A DNA stretch of 64,000 nucleotides, from the NCBI GenBank assembly GCA_028289585.1, contig JANQPI010000035.1, forward strand, positions 404,717-468,716. Direction: 5' to 3'. The notes below the pieces were generated by a model. The model was not told where the DNA came from and did no database searches. It saw only the letters and a program-made list of their open reading frames with translations. The position numbers were made by a program, and so were the translations under genes. Source of the stretch: Candidatus Zixiibacteriota bacterium. Its GTDB lineage: Bacteria > Zixibacteria > MSB-5A5 > GN15 > FEB-12. The first letter of the stretch is position 1. Every line of letters begins with the position of its first letter. Of the stretch, positions 38,914-46,593 are shown piece by piece.

Positions 38914-39719
38914 ATCATCCTCCGAATGGCTACCACGTCGGTTGCCAAATCTTCCCGATAATCTGGTTGGCGGCGGTCGAGCGAATTCACCCGTACGCCA
39001 CCACCAGCCCGAGTCGCATGGATGTACCGGTTGCGACCAACGACAATTCCCACATGCCGGGTGAAGAAGAGTAGATCACCCGGCGCTGTTTGGTCTTGCG
39101 TGACCGCGGTTCCCGCCGAAATCTGGTCTTTCGTATCGCGGGGCAATGCGGTTCCGAAACGTCCGAACAGCGTCTGCACGAAGCCGGAGCAATCGCAACC
39201 GCAGGGGGAGATTCCTCCCCACAAATAGGGTACACCTAACCAGAAGCGACTCTCCACAATCAATCGGCGAATAATCGAATTTCGTGATCGGGGTCGTTCG
39301 ACTTTTATCAGAGCCGAGGCCCGAACCGCGACCTCGCGCCCCCCCGGCAGAACGACGATTCGTCGACTCCCCCTCCGACGCGTCGCCGGAACGATCGTAC
39401 CGTAGAAGAGATGGTGAGGCGCCACGGTACGGGATCGAGCAGGGTCAAGAATCCGGACTCCTGCCCGGGCGATAACGACATAGGGGCGAAAACGGGGGGT
39501 GGTGACTGGCCCACTCTCGCCAATTCGTTCAACAAGACGCTCATCGACCCATCCGGCGTAGCCATCAGGCTTCGAAACATGGATGAAGCCTTTCTGCCGC
39601 TTGCCCGGGTGCAGCACCGCACCGAAAAACGCCTGATCGACACGTTCCGAATGGTGATCAGGCTTCGCGCGGAGATCGATGAGGTTTGTTGTTACCAGAA
39701 GCGCCGGCATCGGCCACAC
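38910..39719 (-). CDS. NlpC/P60 endopeptidase with SH3-type domains (YkfC-like)
   Basis: The 269-residue protein has bacterial SH3-like N-terminal domains (LIDLRAKPDHHSERVDQAFF and a second near ARAGVRILDPARS) and a C-terminal NlpC/P60 peptidase. The catalytic Cys is in GCDCSGFVQTLF (about 178-189), the His in RHVGIVVGRNRYIHA. The domain order matches YkfC, a gamma-D-glutamyl-L-diamino acid endopeptidase. It has no obvious signal peptide, which suits cytoplasmic recycling of imported muropeptides. An ATG at 39710 is an alternative start. Confidence 0.88.
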   Translation of the reverse strand: MWPMPALLVTTNLIDLRAKPDHHSERVDQAFFGAVLHPGKRQKGFIHVSKPDGYAGWVDERLVERIGESGPVTTPRFRPYVVIARAGVRILDPARSRTVAPHHLFYGTIVPATRRRGSRRIVVLPGGREVAVRASALIKVERPRSRNSIIRRLIVESRFWLGVPYLWGGISPCGCDCSGFVQTLFGRFGTALPRDTKDQISAGTAVTQDQTAPGDLLFFTRHVGIVVGRNRYIHATRAGGGVRVNSLDRRQPDYREDLATDVVAIRRMI

Positions 39720-39772
39720 AGTGGCGCTCCGGCGGGGAGGCGTCTACAAGAACTTGTGGTGCAGTCCCTATT

Positions 39773-40945
39773 CTATACCCGAGCGGTTTCGGCGAGACGC
39801 TGCTGAACGCGCTTCAGGCCCTCTTTGATGTTTGGTATCGAGTTCGCGTACGAGAAACGAACATACCCTTCGCCATTGGCTCCGAACGCTGTTCCGGCCA
39901 AGCAGGCGACACCGGCATCAGTGAGCATCATGTCGGCGAACTGATCCGAGGTCAGACCGGTCTTCGTGATATTCGGGAAGACGTAAAACGCACCTTCGGG
40001 TTTTTTGCAGGTTAGTCCATCGATCTCGTTCACTTCGTTGACAATCACCTCGCGGCGCGCCCGGAACTCACCGACCATGGCGTCGATCGCATCCTGAGGT
40101 CCGTTTAGCGCTTCCAGCAGGGCGTGCTGTGAAAATGTTGCCGTTGACGAGAAGTTGTTAATCGCAATCGTAAACATGTAGTCGGCGAGCTTCTTTGGCA
40201 TTACGCCGTAGCCAACCCGCCAACCGGTCATCGCATACGTCTTGGAGAGCCCATCAATCAAGATCGTTCGTTCCATCGCCCCCGGCACCGAGCCGACCGA
40301 TCGGAACGGTTTGTCGTATACGATGCGACTGTAGATTTCGTCGGCAGCGATCCACAGATCATGTTTCTTTGCCAGGGCATAAACGCCCTCAAGGTCTGAT
40401 TCAGTCAGGACACCACCGGTTGGATTCTGCGGAGAGTTAAGCACGATCATTCGCGTACGTGGAGTAATCAGCGATTCGAGCTCGTTCAGATCAAAGCGGA
40501 AATCATGTTCTTCGCGAAGCTTGATAAAGACCGGCTTTGCCCCGAGGAATCGAGTAATCGATCGGTAGGTTGGGTAGCCCGGATCGGGCTGAATGATTTC
40601 GTCACCTTCGTTGATTAGGGCAAGGAGAGCGCAAAAGATGACCGGCTTGCATCCGGGCATAATGATCGCGTTCTCCGCTGTAACGTCAATCCCCCGAGTC
40701 TTGCGAAAATGCTCGGCGACAGCTTCGCGCGCCTCGGGGATTCCTCCCGAGGGTGCGTAGTGCGTATGTCCGGCCCGGAGAGCGGCGACCGCGGCATCGG
40801 TAATGTTGGTCGGCGTATCGAAATCCGGTTCACCGATCTGCAGGTGAATGACAGACTTGCCCTGGCGCTCCAGCGCTTTCGCCTTGGCTAAAACGACAAA
40901 CGCGCCTTCCGACTCCAGTTTTGCGACCCGCTCGGTATATTGCAT
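39773..40945 (-). CDS. PLP-dependent class I aminotransferase (AspC-like)
   Basis: The 390-residue fold-type I aminotransferase has GEPDFDTPTNITDAA, THYAPSGGIPEAREAVAEHF, DPGYPTYRSI, LNSPQNPTGGVL and the PLP lysine in DGLSKTYAMTGWRVGY. It resembles aspartate or broad-range aminotransferases. It lies 53 bases upstream of the NlpC/P60 gene and 54 downstream of coaE, all on the minus strand. It may process amino acids freed by murein recycling, but the substrate is not fixed by sequence. Confidence 0.88.
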   Translation of the reverse strand: MQYTERVAKLESEGAFVVLAKAKALERQGKSVIHLQIGEPDFDTPTNITDAAVAALRAGHTHYAPSGGIPEAREAVAEHFRKTRGIDVTAENAIIMPGCKPVIFCALLALINEGDEIIQPDPGYPTYRSITRFLGAKPVFIKLREEHDFRFDLNELESLITPRTRMIVLNSPQNPTGGVLTESDLEGVYALAKKHDLWIAADEIYSRIVYDKPFRSVGSVPGAMERTILIDGLSKTYAMTGWRVGYGVMPKKLADYMFTIAINNFSSTATFSQHALLEALNGPQDAIDAMVGEFRARREVIVNEVNEIDGLTCKKPEGAFYVFPNITKTGLTSDQFADMMLTDAGVACLAGTAFGANGEGYVRFSYANSIPNIKEGLKRVQQRLAETARV

Positions 40946-40999
40946 TGGTAGCTCTCCTCAGGTTGGACAGGAGGAATGAACAGCCCGAATCGCGGTCCG

Positions 41000-41590
41000 T
41001 CAACTGCGAGCGATGTGCGTGGACCAGAGCCGGTCGAGCGACCGGTAAAGGGCCTCAGGTGACGTTGTGTTTTGGAGTTCGATGTCACAACGGCTGCGGA
41101 ACTCGGAATCGGGGAGCTGGCGACGGAGTCGGTTACGAGCGTCCAGCTCCACGATCCCCCGCGCCACCAACCAACGAAGTTGGTCTTCCTTGGTTGCGTA
41201 GACGAACATCGTCAGATCGCAATCCTCGTCGAGCCCCCAGTCGAGCAAAAGAGCAGCGTCAATAACGACTATCTCCCCGGCCAGCAGAGCAGCTTCGGCT
41301 TGTCTATGCAGCTCGGCCAGCAGCGACGGGTGAACAATTGCATTGAGGGTCTCGAGATTCGTTTCAGAGGCAAAGGCGAGCCGCGCGAGTCCGGCTCGGT
41401 CGAGGGTAGCATCGCGAGTAAGAATCGATCCGCCAAACGCCTCAACCAGAGCGCCCAGGACCTCGTCGTCATTCTCAACAACCGCCCGTCCGATCTCGTC
41501 GGCATCGACGAGCACAGCTCCCAGCTTCTCCAGGTAGCGGGCAGCGGTCGATTTCCCCGAGCCGATCTGTCCGGTGATTCCGATCAGCAT
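41000..41590 (-). CDS. coaE: Dephospho-CoA kinase
   Basis: CoaE makes the last step of CoA synthesis by phosphorylating the ribose 3'-OH of dephospho-CoA. The 196-residue protein begins MLIGITGQIGSGKSTAARYL (P-loop), then VDADEIGRAVV, DRAGLARLAF, IVHPSLLAEL and VIDAALLLDWG. The ATG at 41590 directly precedes the conserved first strand; upstream in-frame codons lack family character. It is the first gene of the minus-strand unit ending at 35471. Confidence 0.94.
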   Translation of the reverse strand: MLIGITGQIGSGKSTAARYLEKLGAVLVDADEIGRAVVENDDEVLGALVEAFGGSILTRDATLDRAGLARLAFASETNLETLNAIVHPSLLAELHRQAEAALLAGEIVVIDAALLLDWGLDEDCDLTMFVYATKEDQLRWLVARGIVELDARNRLRRQLPDSEFRSRCDIELQNTTSPEALYRSLDRLWSTHIARS

Positions 41591-41643
41591 GGCGCCGAAG
41601 ATGCGGGGGAGGGGCGTTCCGGCGCAACAACTTGTCGCGTTTT

Positions 41644-41674
41644 TTGCCTGACGGAGACCGTCCGGGTGTATATA
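41644..41674 (+). promoter_or_regulatory. Candidate promoter with palindromic spacer
   Basis: TTGCCT (41644-41649) and TATATA (41669-41674) are 19 bases apart, slightly long for sigma70. Between them a perfect inverted repeat GACGG-AGA-CCGTC occupies 41650-41662, a place where a dimeric repressor could bind. The gene starting at 41723 would have a leader of about 40 bases. This is inferred from sequence only. Confidence 0.4.
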
Positions 41675-41722
41675 GGTCGATGCTGAACAGAGCCAATCTG
41701 CTCTCACTCTGGAGATGATCGT

Positions 41723-42214
41723 ATGTCCCGTCGAAGCCTGGTTTGCCTGACTCTGATAGCGATTCTCGTCCTGCCCCTGTCAGCCAACGCTCAGGGAGCT
41801 CCTCAGGAGGAGCCGTCGGTTTCCGAACGAATCGGCATGACTGTTCCGGCCATGCGCCATGCTCGGTCGTTTGTCGCTGATGGCGTCCGGGCGCTGGTCA
41901 GTCTGCTCAACGACGGCAAAATCGAAGAGCTGGCCGCCTACTGGCATGTCGATACGACCGATGCCAACTATCAGCGGCTCCTCACCTCGTTAACCGACGC
42001 CGGGGATGAGCAACGACCGATCATGGTCCAGGGTATGCACACGGTGCTGTTACAGGAGGACGAAACATCTGATCGGGAGCTGATGATCAGCCTGGCGCGC
42101 ATATCAACAGCGGTCGGGGTCGGTTGGCTCCGGGTCGATCTGCTCGCTGAGACCGACGGCTTTGCGGTTGTCCGCTTTGAGTTCGCACCGACCCGCGATC
42201 GGCTCGGTTTCTAA
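41723..42214 (+). CDS. Secreted protein of unknown function
   Basis: The 163-residue protein has a clear Sec signal peptide (LVCLTLIAILVLPLSANAQG, cleavage near Ala-Gln at about 23). The rest is helical with no motif I recognise; the segment VGWLRVDLLAETDGFAVVRFEF looks like a C-terminal beta region. A GGAG lies 8 bases before the ATG. It is divergent from coaE and followed by a DUF1905 gene after 11 bases. No function is offered. Confidence 0.7.
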   Translation: MSRRSLVCLTLIAILVLPLSANAQGAPQEEPSVSERIGMTVPAMRHARSFVADGVRALVSLLNDGKIEELAAYWHVDTTDANYQRLLTSLTDAGDEQRPIMVQGMHTVLLQEDETSDRELMISLARISTAVGVGWLRVDLLAETDGFAVVRFEFAPTRDRLGF

Positions 42215-42225
42215 GGGGGTTGACG

Positions 42226-42522
42226 GTGCCCATGAAAGTGCTCCGATTTTCCGTCACCACGACGGTCAAGATCTTCACCGGTGTCCCCTCACCATGGGTC
42301 TATGTATTGGTACCGCGGGAACAGACCGAGGCAACGCGTCTCTATGCCGACCGGGGCCTGGTGGCAATTCGCGTCACATTGGGAGAGAGTGAGTGGGATA
42401 CGTCGTTGATGCCGATGGGGGACGGCAGCCAATTCATTCCGTTGTCATCTAAAGTCCGGAAGCGTGAGGGGATCGAGGTCGGCGACCGGGTGTCGCTGAG
42501 CTACCACACCCGTAAACGATAA
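42226..42522 (+). CDS. DUF1905 domain protein
   Basis: The 98-residue protein has the DUF1905 pattern: SPWVYVLVPREQTEAT, RVTLGESEWDTSLMPMGDG, FIPLSSKVRKREGIEVGDRV and SLSYHTRKR. The biochemical role of this small beta-barrel domain is not known to me. The GTG at 42226 sits 6 bases after a GGGGG run; an ATG at 42232 is nearly as good. It ends 13 bases before the RAYT transposase. Confidence 0.75.
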   Translation: MPMKVLRFSVTTTVKIFTGVPSPWVYVLVPREQTEATRLYADRGLVAIRVTLGESEWDTSLMPMGDGSQFIPLSSKVRKREGIEVGDRVSLSYHTRKR

Positions 42523-42535
42523 CAACTCGTCAGCA

Positions 42536-43081
42536 ATGCCTGTCAGAAAGCGCATTGACTTAACCGGCCCCGCAATGTCCTTTGTCACGACGACTGTCGT
42601 CGACTGGAAGCCAGTATTCACAAACCGACAGTGTGCCAACATCCTGATCCAGACTATTTGTACGGCAGTAAAGCACGATGAAATCTCAGTTCATGCCTGG
42701 GTAATCATGCCGCATCACTTCCACTTGCTTTGCGGGTTTCCTCAAGTCGAGCGAATGTCAGAAATTGTTGGGGGCATTAAGAGTGTTTCCAGTCGCCGAA
42801 TGCGACGACTGCTTCTGAATGACACAAGTGCTGCATCAGCACGTGCCCGGCAGTCGCCCCCGGCTGCCGGGTGGAGACTATGGCAGCCTCGTTTCGACGA
42901 CGTGGTTATCACTAGCGAGAAGCAGTATCGCATAAAAGCGAACTACATCCATGAGAATCCAGTCAGAGCGAGTCTTGTCACCAATCCTCGCGATTACGAG
43001 CTTTCGAGTGCTAGAGAATGGGAGACTGGTGAGCCGGGGCCGATCCCATTGAATCGAACCTGGACCTTTACAGATGGATAA
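42536..43081 (+). CDS. REP-associated tyrosine transposase (RAYT, Y1/HUH family)
   Basis: The 181-residue protein has the Y1 transposase layout: an N-terminal strand MSFVTTTVVDWKPVF, the HUH-type metal motif WVIMPHHFHLL (about 62-72), LWQPRFDDVVITSE, and the nucleophilic Tyr in YIHENPVRASLV (about 139-150). RAYTs cut single-stranded REP hairpins and are usually domesticated single-copy genes. Here a palindrome at 42846-42871 lies inside the coding region (encoding about RQSPPAAGW) and a near-identical inverted copy starts 4 bases after the stop, at 43085. The frame is intact. Confidence 0.88.
   Translation: MPVRKRIDLTGPAMSFVTTTVVDWKPVFTNRQCANILIQTICTAVKHDEISVHAWVIMPHHFHLLCGFPQVERMSEIVGGIKSVSSRRMRRLLLNDTSAASARARQSPPAAGWRLWQPRFDDVVITSEKQYRIKANYIHENPVRASLVTNPRDYELSSAREWETGEPGPIPLNRTWTFTDG
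42846..42871 (+). repeat. REP-like palindrome inside the RAYT gene
   Basis: An 8-base perfect stem CCCGGCAG (42846-42853) pairs with CTGCCGGG (42864-42871) around the 10-base loop TCGCCCCCGG. The same element in inverse orientation is at 43085-43110 with 9 of 10 loop bases identical and two compensatory stem pairs changed, which argues that the folded DNA is conserved. Confidence 0.75.
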
Positions 43082-43084
43082 GGC

Positions 43085-43110
43085 GGCGGCAGCCGAGGGC
43101 GACTGCCGCC
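43085..43110 (-). repeat. REP-like palindrome just downstream of the RAYT gene
   Basis: GGCGGCAG (43085-43092) pairs with CTGCCGCC (43103-43110) around a 10-base loop. Read on the minus strand, it matches the copy inside the RAYT gene except for two compensated outer stem pairs and one loop base. The two copies face each other, 265 bases end to end, as in a REPIN-type pair. Confidence 0.75.
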
Positions 43111-43213
43111 CACGGGAACCCCAGCACTCATCCTAGACCACATGGACGATCCCCCTTGTAACTAGAATTCTGTGAAGATTACGTACTCGGCAGTAAATCT
43201 GAAACTAGATTCT

Positions 43214-43702
43214 TTACTGCTGCCGGCGATGCAGTGCGATAGCGACGGTCCCACCGACACCGGCTGCCACGATCAATCCTGTCAGCCACCACACCGGATC
43301 ATCCCCCCGATAGAGCAGCCACAGTGAAGTGGCAATCGCCACCCACATGATCGTGATTGAGATGACCTTGGCCCGTACCGGCATCGGCTCATTGCCACGG
43401 ACATACTTGAGATATGGCTGGAAGATGCGCTGACGGAACATCCAGTCCTCAAGAATCGGGCATGACTTAGTGAAGAGCGCCGAGGCGGCGATCAAGAAAA
43501 CGGTGGTCGGCAGCCCAGGGACGAACACACCGAGCACAGCCAATGCCACACAGAAGAGCCCTATAAATGCCAGCGCCCAGCGCCACGGTGTCGCTGGCTT
43601 CCAGGTCACGAGGAGGGGACAGCCGAGACCGTCAGCCATCGGAACCGGCTCGGTTGGACGGTAGCGGGAGATCACTCGGGGCTGTTTAGCGTGTCGACTC
43701 AT
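43214..43702 (-). CDS. DUF454 (YbaN-like) inner membrane protein
   Basis: The 162-residue protein has the DUF454 signature FVPGLPTTVFLIAASALF followed by TKSCPILEDWMFRQRIFQPYL, with four hydrophobic segments. The role of YbaN-like proteins is not established. The ATG at 43702 has GGAG 5 bases upstream; upstream in-frame residues are not family-like. It is convergent with the RAYT gene and divergent from the acetyltransferase. Upstream, TATACA with TTGTTC at 19 bases is a weak promoter, and an ATGAAA/TTTCAT repeat lies at 43713-43728. Confidence 0.85.
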   Translation of the reverse strand: MSRHAKQPRVISRYRPTEPVPMADGLGCPLLVTWKPATPWRWALAFIGLFCVALAVLGVFVPGLPTTVFLIAASALFTKSCPILEDWMFRQRIFQPYLKYVRGNEPMPVRAKVISITIMWVAIATSLWLLYRGDDPVWWLTGLIVAAGVGGTVAIALHRRQQ

Positions 43703-43808
43703 TACTCTCCAGATGAAACCGTTTTCATTTCTCGATCGTTCGAGCGATGTATATCGGTACTTGTGATTCGGAGAACAAGCGAAAACGACCGGTTTCTTCC
43801 GGGGTCGG

Positions 43809-43836
43809 TGCCCCACCCTTCGGGTGGGAAGGGGCA
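43809..43836. repeat. GC-rich nested palindrome in the GNAT leader region
   Basis: CCCACCC (43812-43818) pairs with GGGTGGG (43822-43828) over a 3-base loop. An outer TGCCCC/GGGGCA pairing (43809-43814 with 43831-43836) is an alternative fold. More GC-rich inverted pieces follow to about 43868. No T-run follows, so it is not a standard terminator. It resembles a REP-type intergenic palindrome, though no second copy was seen. Confidence 0.5.
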
Positions 43837-43916
43837 GGCCGGAGGCCCGCCGCCCACAGTGAGCGGGCAACCGGTAAGGAGCCGGACTGAAGACCCACCA
43901 AGTGAGGGAGGCCGAT

Positions 43917-44381
43917 ATGCAGATCCGACCATCAACCCTTGCCGACAAAGACGCGATCTTCGCCATGCTGGCCGCAAGCGGCAAGTTCGACGAGGAGAGC
44001 CTGGCCTTTGTCGAAGCAACGTTCGTCGCACACTTTGAGGAGCCGAGTGAGGAGCTGTGGTTTGCAGCCGACGATGGCGAACCGATCGGTGTCGCCTATT
44101 GCTCACCCGAGCCGGTGACCAACGGCACATGGAACCTGATCCTCCTGTGGGTCCATCCGGATCATCACGGTAAGGGGATTGGTACTCGGCTCGTTAAGGC
44201 GGTGGAGAGTGCAATTAAAGAGCAGAGTGCGCGGCTCCTGATCGTCGAAACGTCGAGCCTCCCCAGCTTCGCGACGGCCCGTGCGTTCTATGCGACGAAA
44301 GGCTTCAGTCACGAATCGACGATCCGCGATTTCTACGATACCGGCGACGACAAACTGACGTTCACCAAGTCTTTCGTCTAG
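43917..44381 (+). CDS. GNAT family N-acetyltransferase
   Basis: The 154-residue protein has the GNAT fold: MQIRPSTLADKDAI, the central strands PIGVAYCSPEPV and WNLILLWVHPDHHGKGIGTRLV, whose HGKGIGTRL is the acetyl-CoA pyrophosphate loop (Q/RxxGxG/A equivalent), and the final YATKGFSHESTIRDFYDTGDDK. The ATG at 43917 has GGAGG 6 bases upstream. The last motif suggests a small-molecule amine substrate, but it cannot be specified. Confidence 0.88.
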   Translation: MQIRPSTLADKDAIFAMLAASGKFDEESLAFVEATFVAHFEEPSEELWFAADDGEPIGVAYCSPEPVTNGTWNLILLWVHPDHHGKGIGTRLVKAVESAIKEQSARLLIVETSSLPSFATARAFYATKGFSHESTIRDFYDTGDDKLTFTKSFV

Positions 44382-44390
44382 AAACCGAAC

Positions 44391-44425
44391 AAAGAAAACG
44401 GGCCGAGACGACTTGTCTCAGCCCG
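44391..44425 (-). terminator. Rho-independent terminator of the catalase gene
   Basis: On the minus strand an 11-pair stem with one C/A mismatch (44415-44425 with 44399-44409) has a 5-base loop and is followed by a TTTTCTTT run. It begins 23 bases after the katA stop. The + strand side has no T-run, so it serves the minus-strand operon. Confidence 0.85.
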
Positions 44426-44447
44426 CTATCATCAGACGGTACAGCGC

Positions 44448-45944
44448 TTAGCCGACCGGGGCGTGGGCCATCTCTTTCATGGCCGCACCGATGTCGATAC
44501 CGAGTTTCTCGGCGACGCGACGACCGTAGTCCTCATCGGCGCGCGAGAAATGGCAGATCTGCAGGAGCTGCAACTCTTTCCGAGCCTGCCCCAGGACACC
44601 CGCGATGCGACCTGCCAGGCGGTCACGGTGGGCGTCATCGAACATCCGATAGAGATTCCCAGCCTGCGTGAAATCGTCGTGATCCTGCGTCGAATCGAAG
44701 CGGTCGACAATCGTCTCACCAAGTTTCCACGCCGGATCTTCATAGGCCGGATTCGGAACCGGGGCACCCTCGCGCGTATTGGGCCAGTAGTTCGGCTTGC
44801 CGCCAAACTCGCCCTGATCCATCGAACCGTCGCGCATGTAGCTCATCACCGGACACTTCGGCTTGTTGACCGGAAGCTGTCGGTAATTGACGCCGACGCG
44901 ATAGAGATGGGTATCGGCGTACGACATCAGACGTGCCTGGAGCATCTTGTCGGGTGACGGTCCAATCCCTGGAACGAGCGCCGAAGGATTAAATGCCGAC
45001 TGTTCGACCTCGGCATGGTAGTTCTCCGGATTGCGATTGAGCTCGAACTTACCGACCTCGATCAGCGGGAAATCGGCGTGTGGCCAGACCTTGGTCAGGT
45101 CGAACGGATTCCATTTAAACGCTTTCGCCTGCTCCTCGGTCATCACCTGAACTTTCATCGTCCACGACGGAAACTCGCCCTTTTCAATCGAGGTAAAGAG
45201 ATCACGCTGGTGGGTTTCCCGATCACCGGCGATAGCGTTGGCCGATTCATCGTCCATCAGGTTCTTGATCCCCTGATCGGTCTTAAAGTGGAACTTGCAC
45301 CAGACCCGCTCACCCTGTGAATTGATAAAAGAATAGGTGTGTGAGCCATAGCCGTTCATGTGACGGTACGAGGCCGGAATACCGCGGTCGGAAAAGAGAA
45401 TCGTCACCTGATGGAGCGACTCGGGACACTGCGACCAGAAGTCCCACTGCATGTCCATATCCCGCAGGTTCGACTTCGGGTCCCGTTTCTGGGTGTGAAT
45501 GAACATTTGGAATTTGTAGGGATCGCGGACAAAGAAGACCGGCGTGTTGTTGCCGACCATATCCCAGTTACCCTCTTCCGTGTAGAACTTCACCGCAAAT
45601 CCACGGACATCGCGCTCGGCGTCGGCCGCACCCCGCTCGCCAGCGACGGTGGAGAAACGGGCAAACACCTCGGTCTTCTTGCCCACCTTGTTCAGAAACG
45701 CCGCCTTGGTGTACTTCGAGATGTCGTTCGTCACCGTAAACGTACCGTAGGCACCCGAGCCTTTGGCGTGGACGACTCGCTCTGGAATACGCTCGCGATT
45801 AAAGTGCTGCATCTGTTCGAGCAGGTGAACGTCCTGCATGAGCAGCGGTCCGCGCGGACCGGCGGTCAACGCCTGCTGTTTGCCGATCGGGATACCGTCG
45901 ACGGTCGTTAAGGTCGGCTTCTTGCCGTTTTCATCTTTAGCCAT
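44448..45944 (-). CDS. katA: Monofunctional haem catalase (small-subunit type)
   Basis: The 498-residue enzyme turns hydrogen peroxide into water and oxygen. It has the active-site signature FNRERIPERVVHAKGSGAYG with catalytic His59, the catalytic Asn region near DMVGNNTPVFFVRDP, and the haem ligand Tyr in RLMSYADTHLYRVG (about residue 340). The length fits small-subunit clade catalases. It lies 33 bases after a Fur/PerR-type regulator on the same strand, behind one promoter, and has its own terminator. Peroxide-responsive control is likely. Confidence 0.96.
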   Translation of the reverse strand: MAKDENGKKPTLTTVDGIPIGKQQALTAGPRGPLLMQDVHLLEQMQHFNRERIPERVVHAKGSGAYGTFTVTNDISKYTKAAFLNKVGKKTEVFARFSTVAGERGAADAERDVRGFAVKFYTEEGNWDMVGNNTPVFFVRDPYKFQMFIHTQKRDPKSNLRDMDMQWDFWSQCPESLHQVTILFSDRGIPASYRHMNGYGSHTYSFINSQGERVWCKFHFKTDQGIKNLMDDESANAIAGDRETHQRDLFTSIEKGEFPSWTMKVQVMTEEQAKAFKWNPFDLTKVWPHADFPLIEVGKFELNRNPENYHAEVEQSAFNPSALVPGIGPSPDKMLQARLMSYADTHLYRVGVNYRQLPVNKPKCPVMSYMRDGSMDQGEFGGKPNYWPNTREGAPVPNPAYEDPAWKLGETIVDRFDSTQDHDDFTQAGNLYRMFDDAHRDRLAGRIAGVLGQARKELQLLQICHFSRADEDYGRRVAEKLGIDIGAAMKEMAHAPVG

Positions 45945-45977
45945 GCTAGTGCTCCCTGAGTAAACGTGTAATGAATA

Positions 45978-46463
45978 CTATTCGTCGTTTGCCGCGGTCT
46001 CGATGGCGACACAATCTCGACAGAGACCGCGGTAGATAATTTCGCTTTCTTCAATCAGGCCGGGAAGGTGATGCTCGTCGGGTATCGCCGGCGGTGTGTC
46101 GGCAGGAATGTCGAATACGGCCTGACAGCTCCGGCAGACGAAGTGGTGATGGTTGTCGGCTTTGACCTCATAGAGGACCGCACGTGAACCACCGGCCCCC
46201 GACCGTCTGACCAACCCCACTCGCTCCAGATCGGCGATCACATTGTACGCCGACATGCGCGGCAGCGTCTCGTCAACCTGAGCCAACAGGCCAAGCAGGT
46301 CATCGACTGACCGATGCCCACCGATCGCTTTGAGGATCGAATAGAGCAATTCTCGGGGACGCGTCGCCCGGAGCCCGGCAGCGCGCAGATCATCGCCCAA
46401 AAGCGCCAAGCGCTCGGGGTCGATGGCGACACGAAGAGTCGCCAGGGATATCGGCTCATGCAT
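45978..46463 (-). CDS. Fur/PerR-family metal-dependent regulator
   Basis: The 161-residue protein has an N-terminal winged helix (LRATRPRELLYSILKAIGGH, AYNVIADLERVGLVRR), the metal-sensing HHH at 105-107, and a structural zinc site of two CxxC pairs (Cys110/113, Cys148/151). Its place upstream of katA on one transcript suggests a PerR-like peroxide sensor, although Fur and Zur share the fold. A sigma70 promoter lies at 46508-46536 and the AT-rich leader between it and the gene may hold its own operator. Confidence 0.88.
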   Translation of the reverse strand: MHEPISLATLRVAIDPERLALLGDDLRAAGLRATRPRELLYSILKAIGGHRSVDDLLGLLAQVDETLPRMSAYNVIADLERVGLVRRSGAGGSRAVLYEVKADNHHHFVCRSCQAVFDIPADTPPAIPDEHHLPGLIEESEIIYRGLCRDCVAIETAANDE

Positions 46464-46507
46464 TCGAGACGGGCGCCCAGTTTTGAGTAAGTATAATCTT
46501 GAGACAG

Positions 46508-46536
46508 CATATAGGGAGCGGTGGAGAGGCTGTCAA
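46508..46536 (-). promoter_or_regulatory. Sigma70 promoter of the fur-katA operon
   Basis: On the minus strand a consensus TTGACA (46531-46536) and TATATG (46508-46513) are exactly 17 bases apart. Transcription should start near 46501, about 38 bases before the regulator's ATG. The leader contains the palindromic AAG-ATTATA-CTT stretch around 46489-46500, a possible metalloregulator site. Confidence 0.72.
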
Positions 46537-46540
46537 GTGA

Positions 46541-46556
46541 ACACCGTTTTCGGTGT
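46541..46556 (-). terminator. Stem-loop, possible tRNA-Arg terminator
   Basis: ACACCG (46541-46546) pairs with CGGTGT (46551-46556) around a 4-base loop, about 38 bases beyond the tRNA 3' end on the minus strand. The following T content is poor, so termination is uncertain; it also lies just upstream of the fur promoter. Confidence 0.3.
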
Positions 46557-46593
46557 GAGAGATAGAAACACGGTCGGACGGACTGCCCCGATT

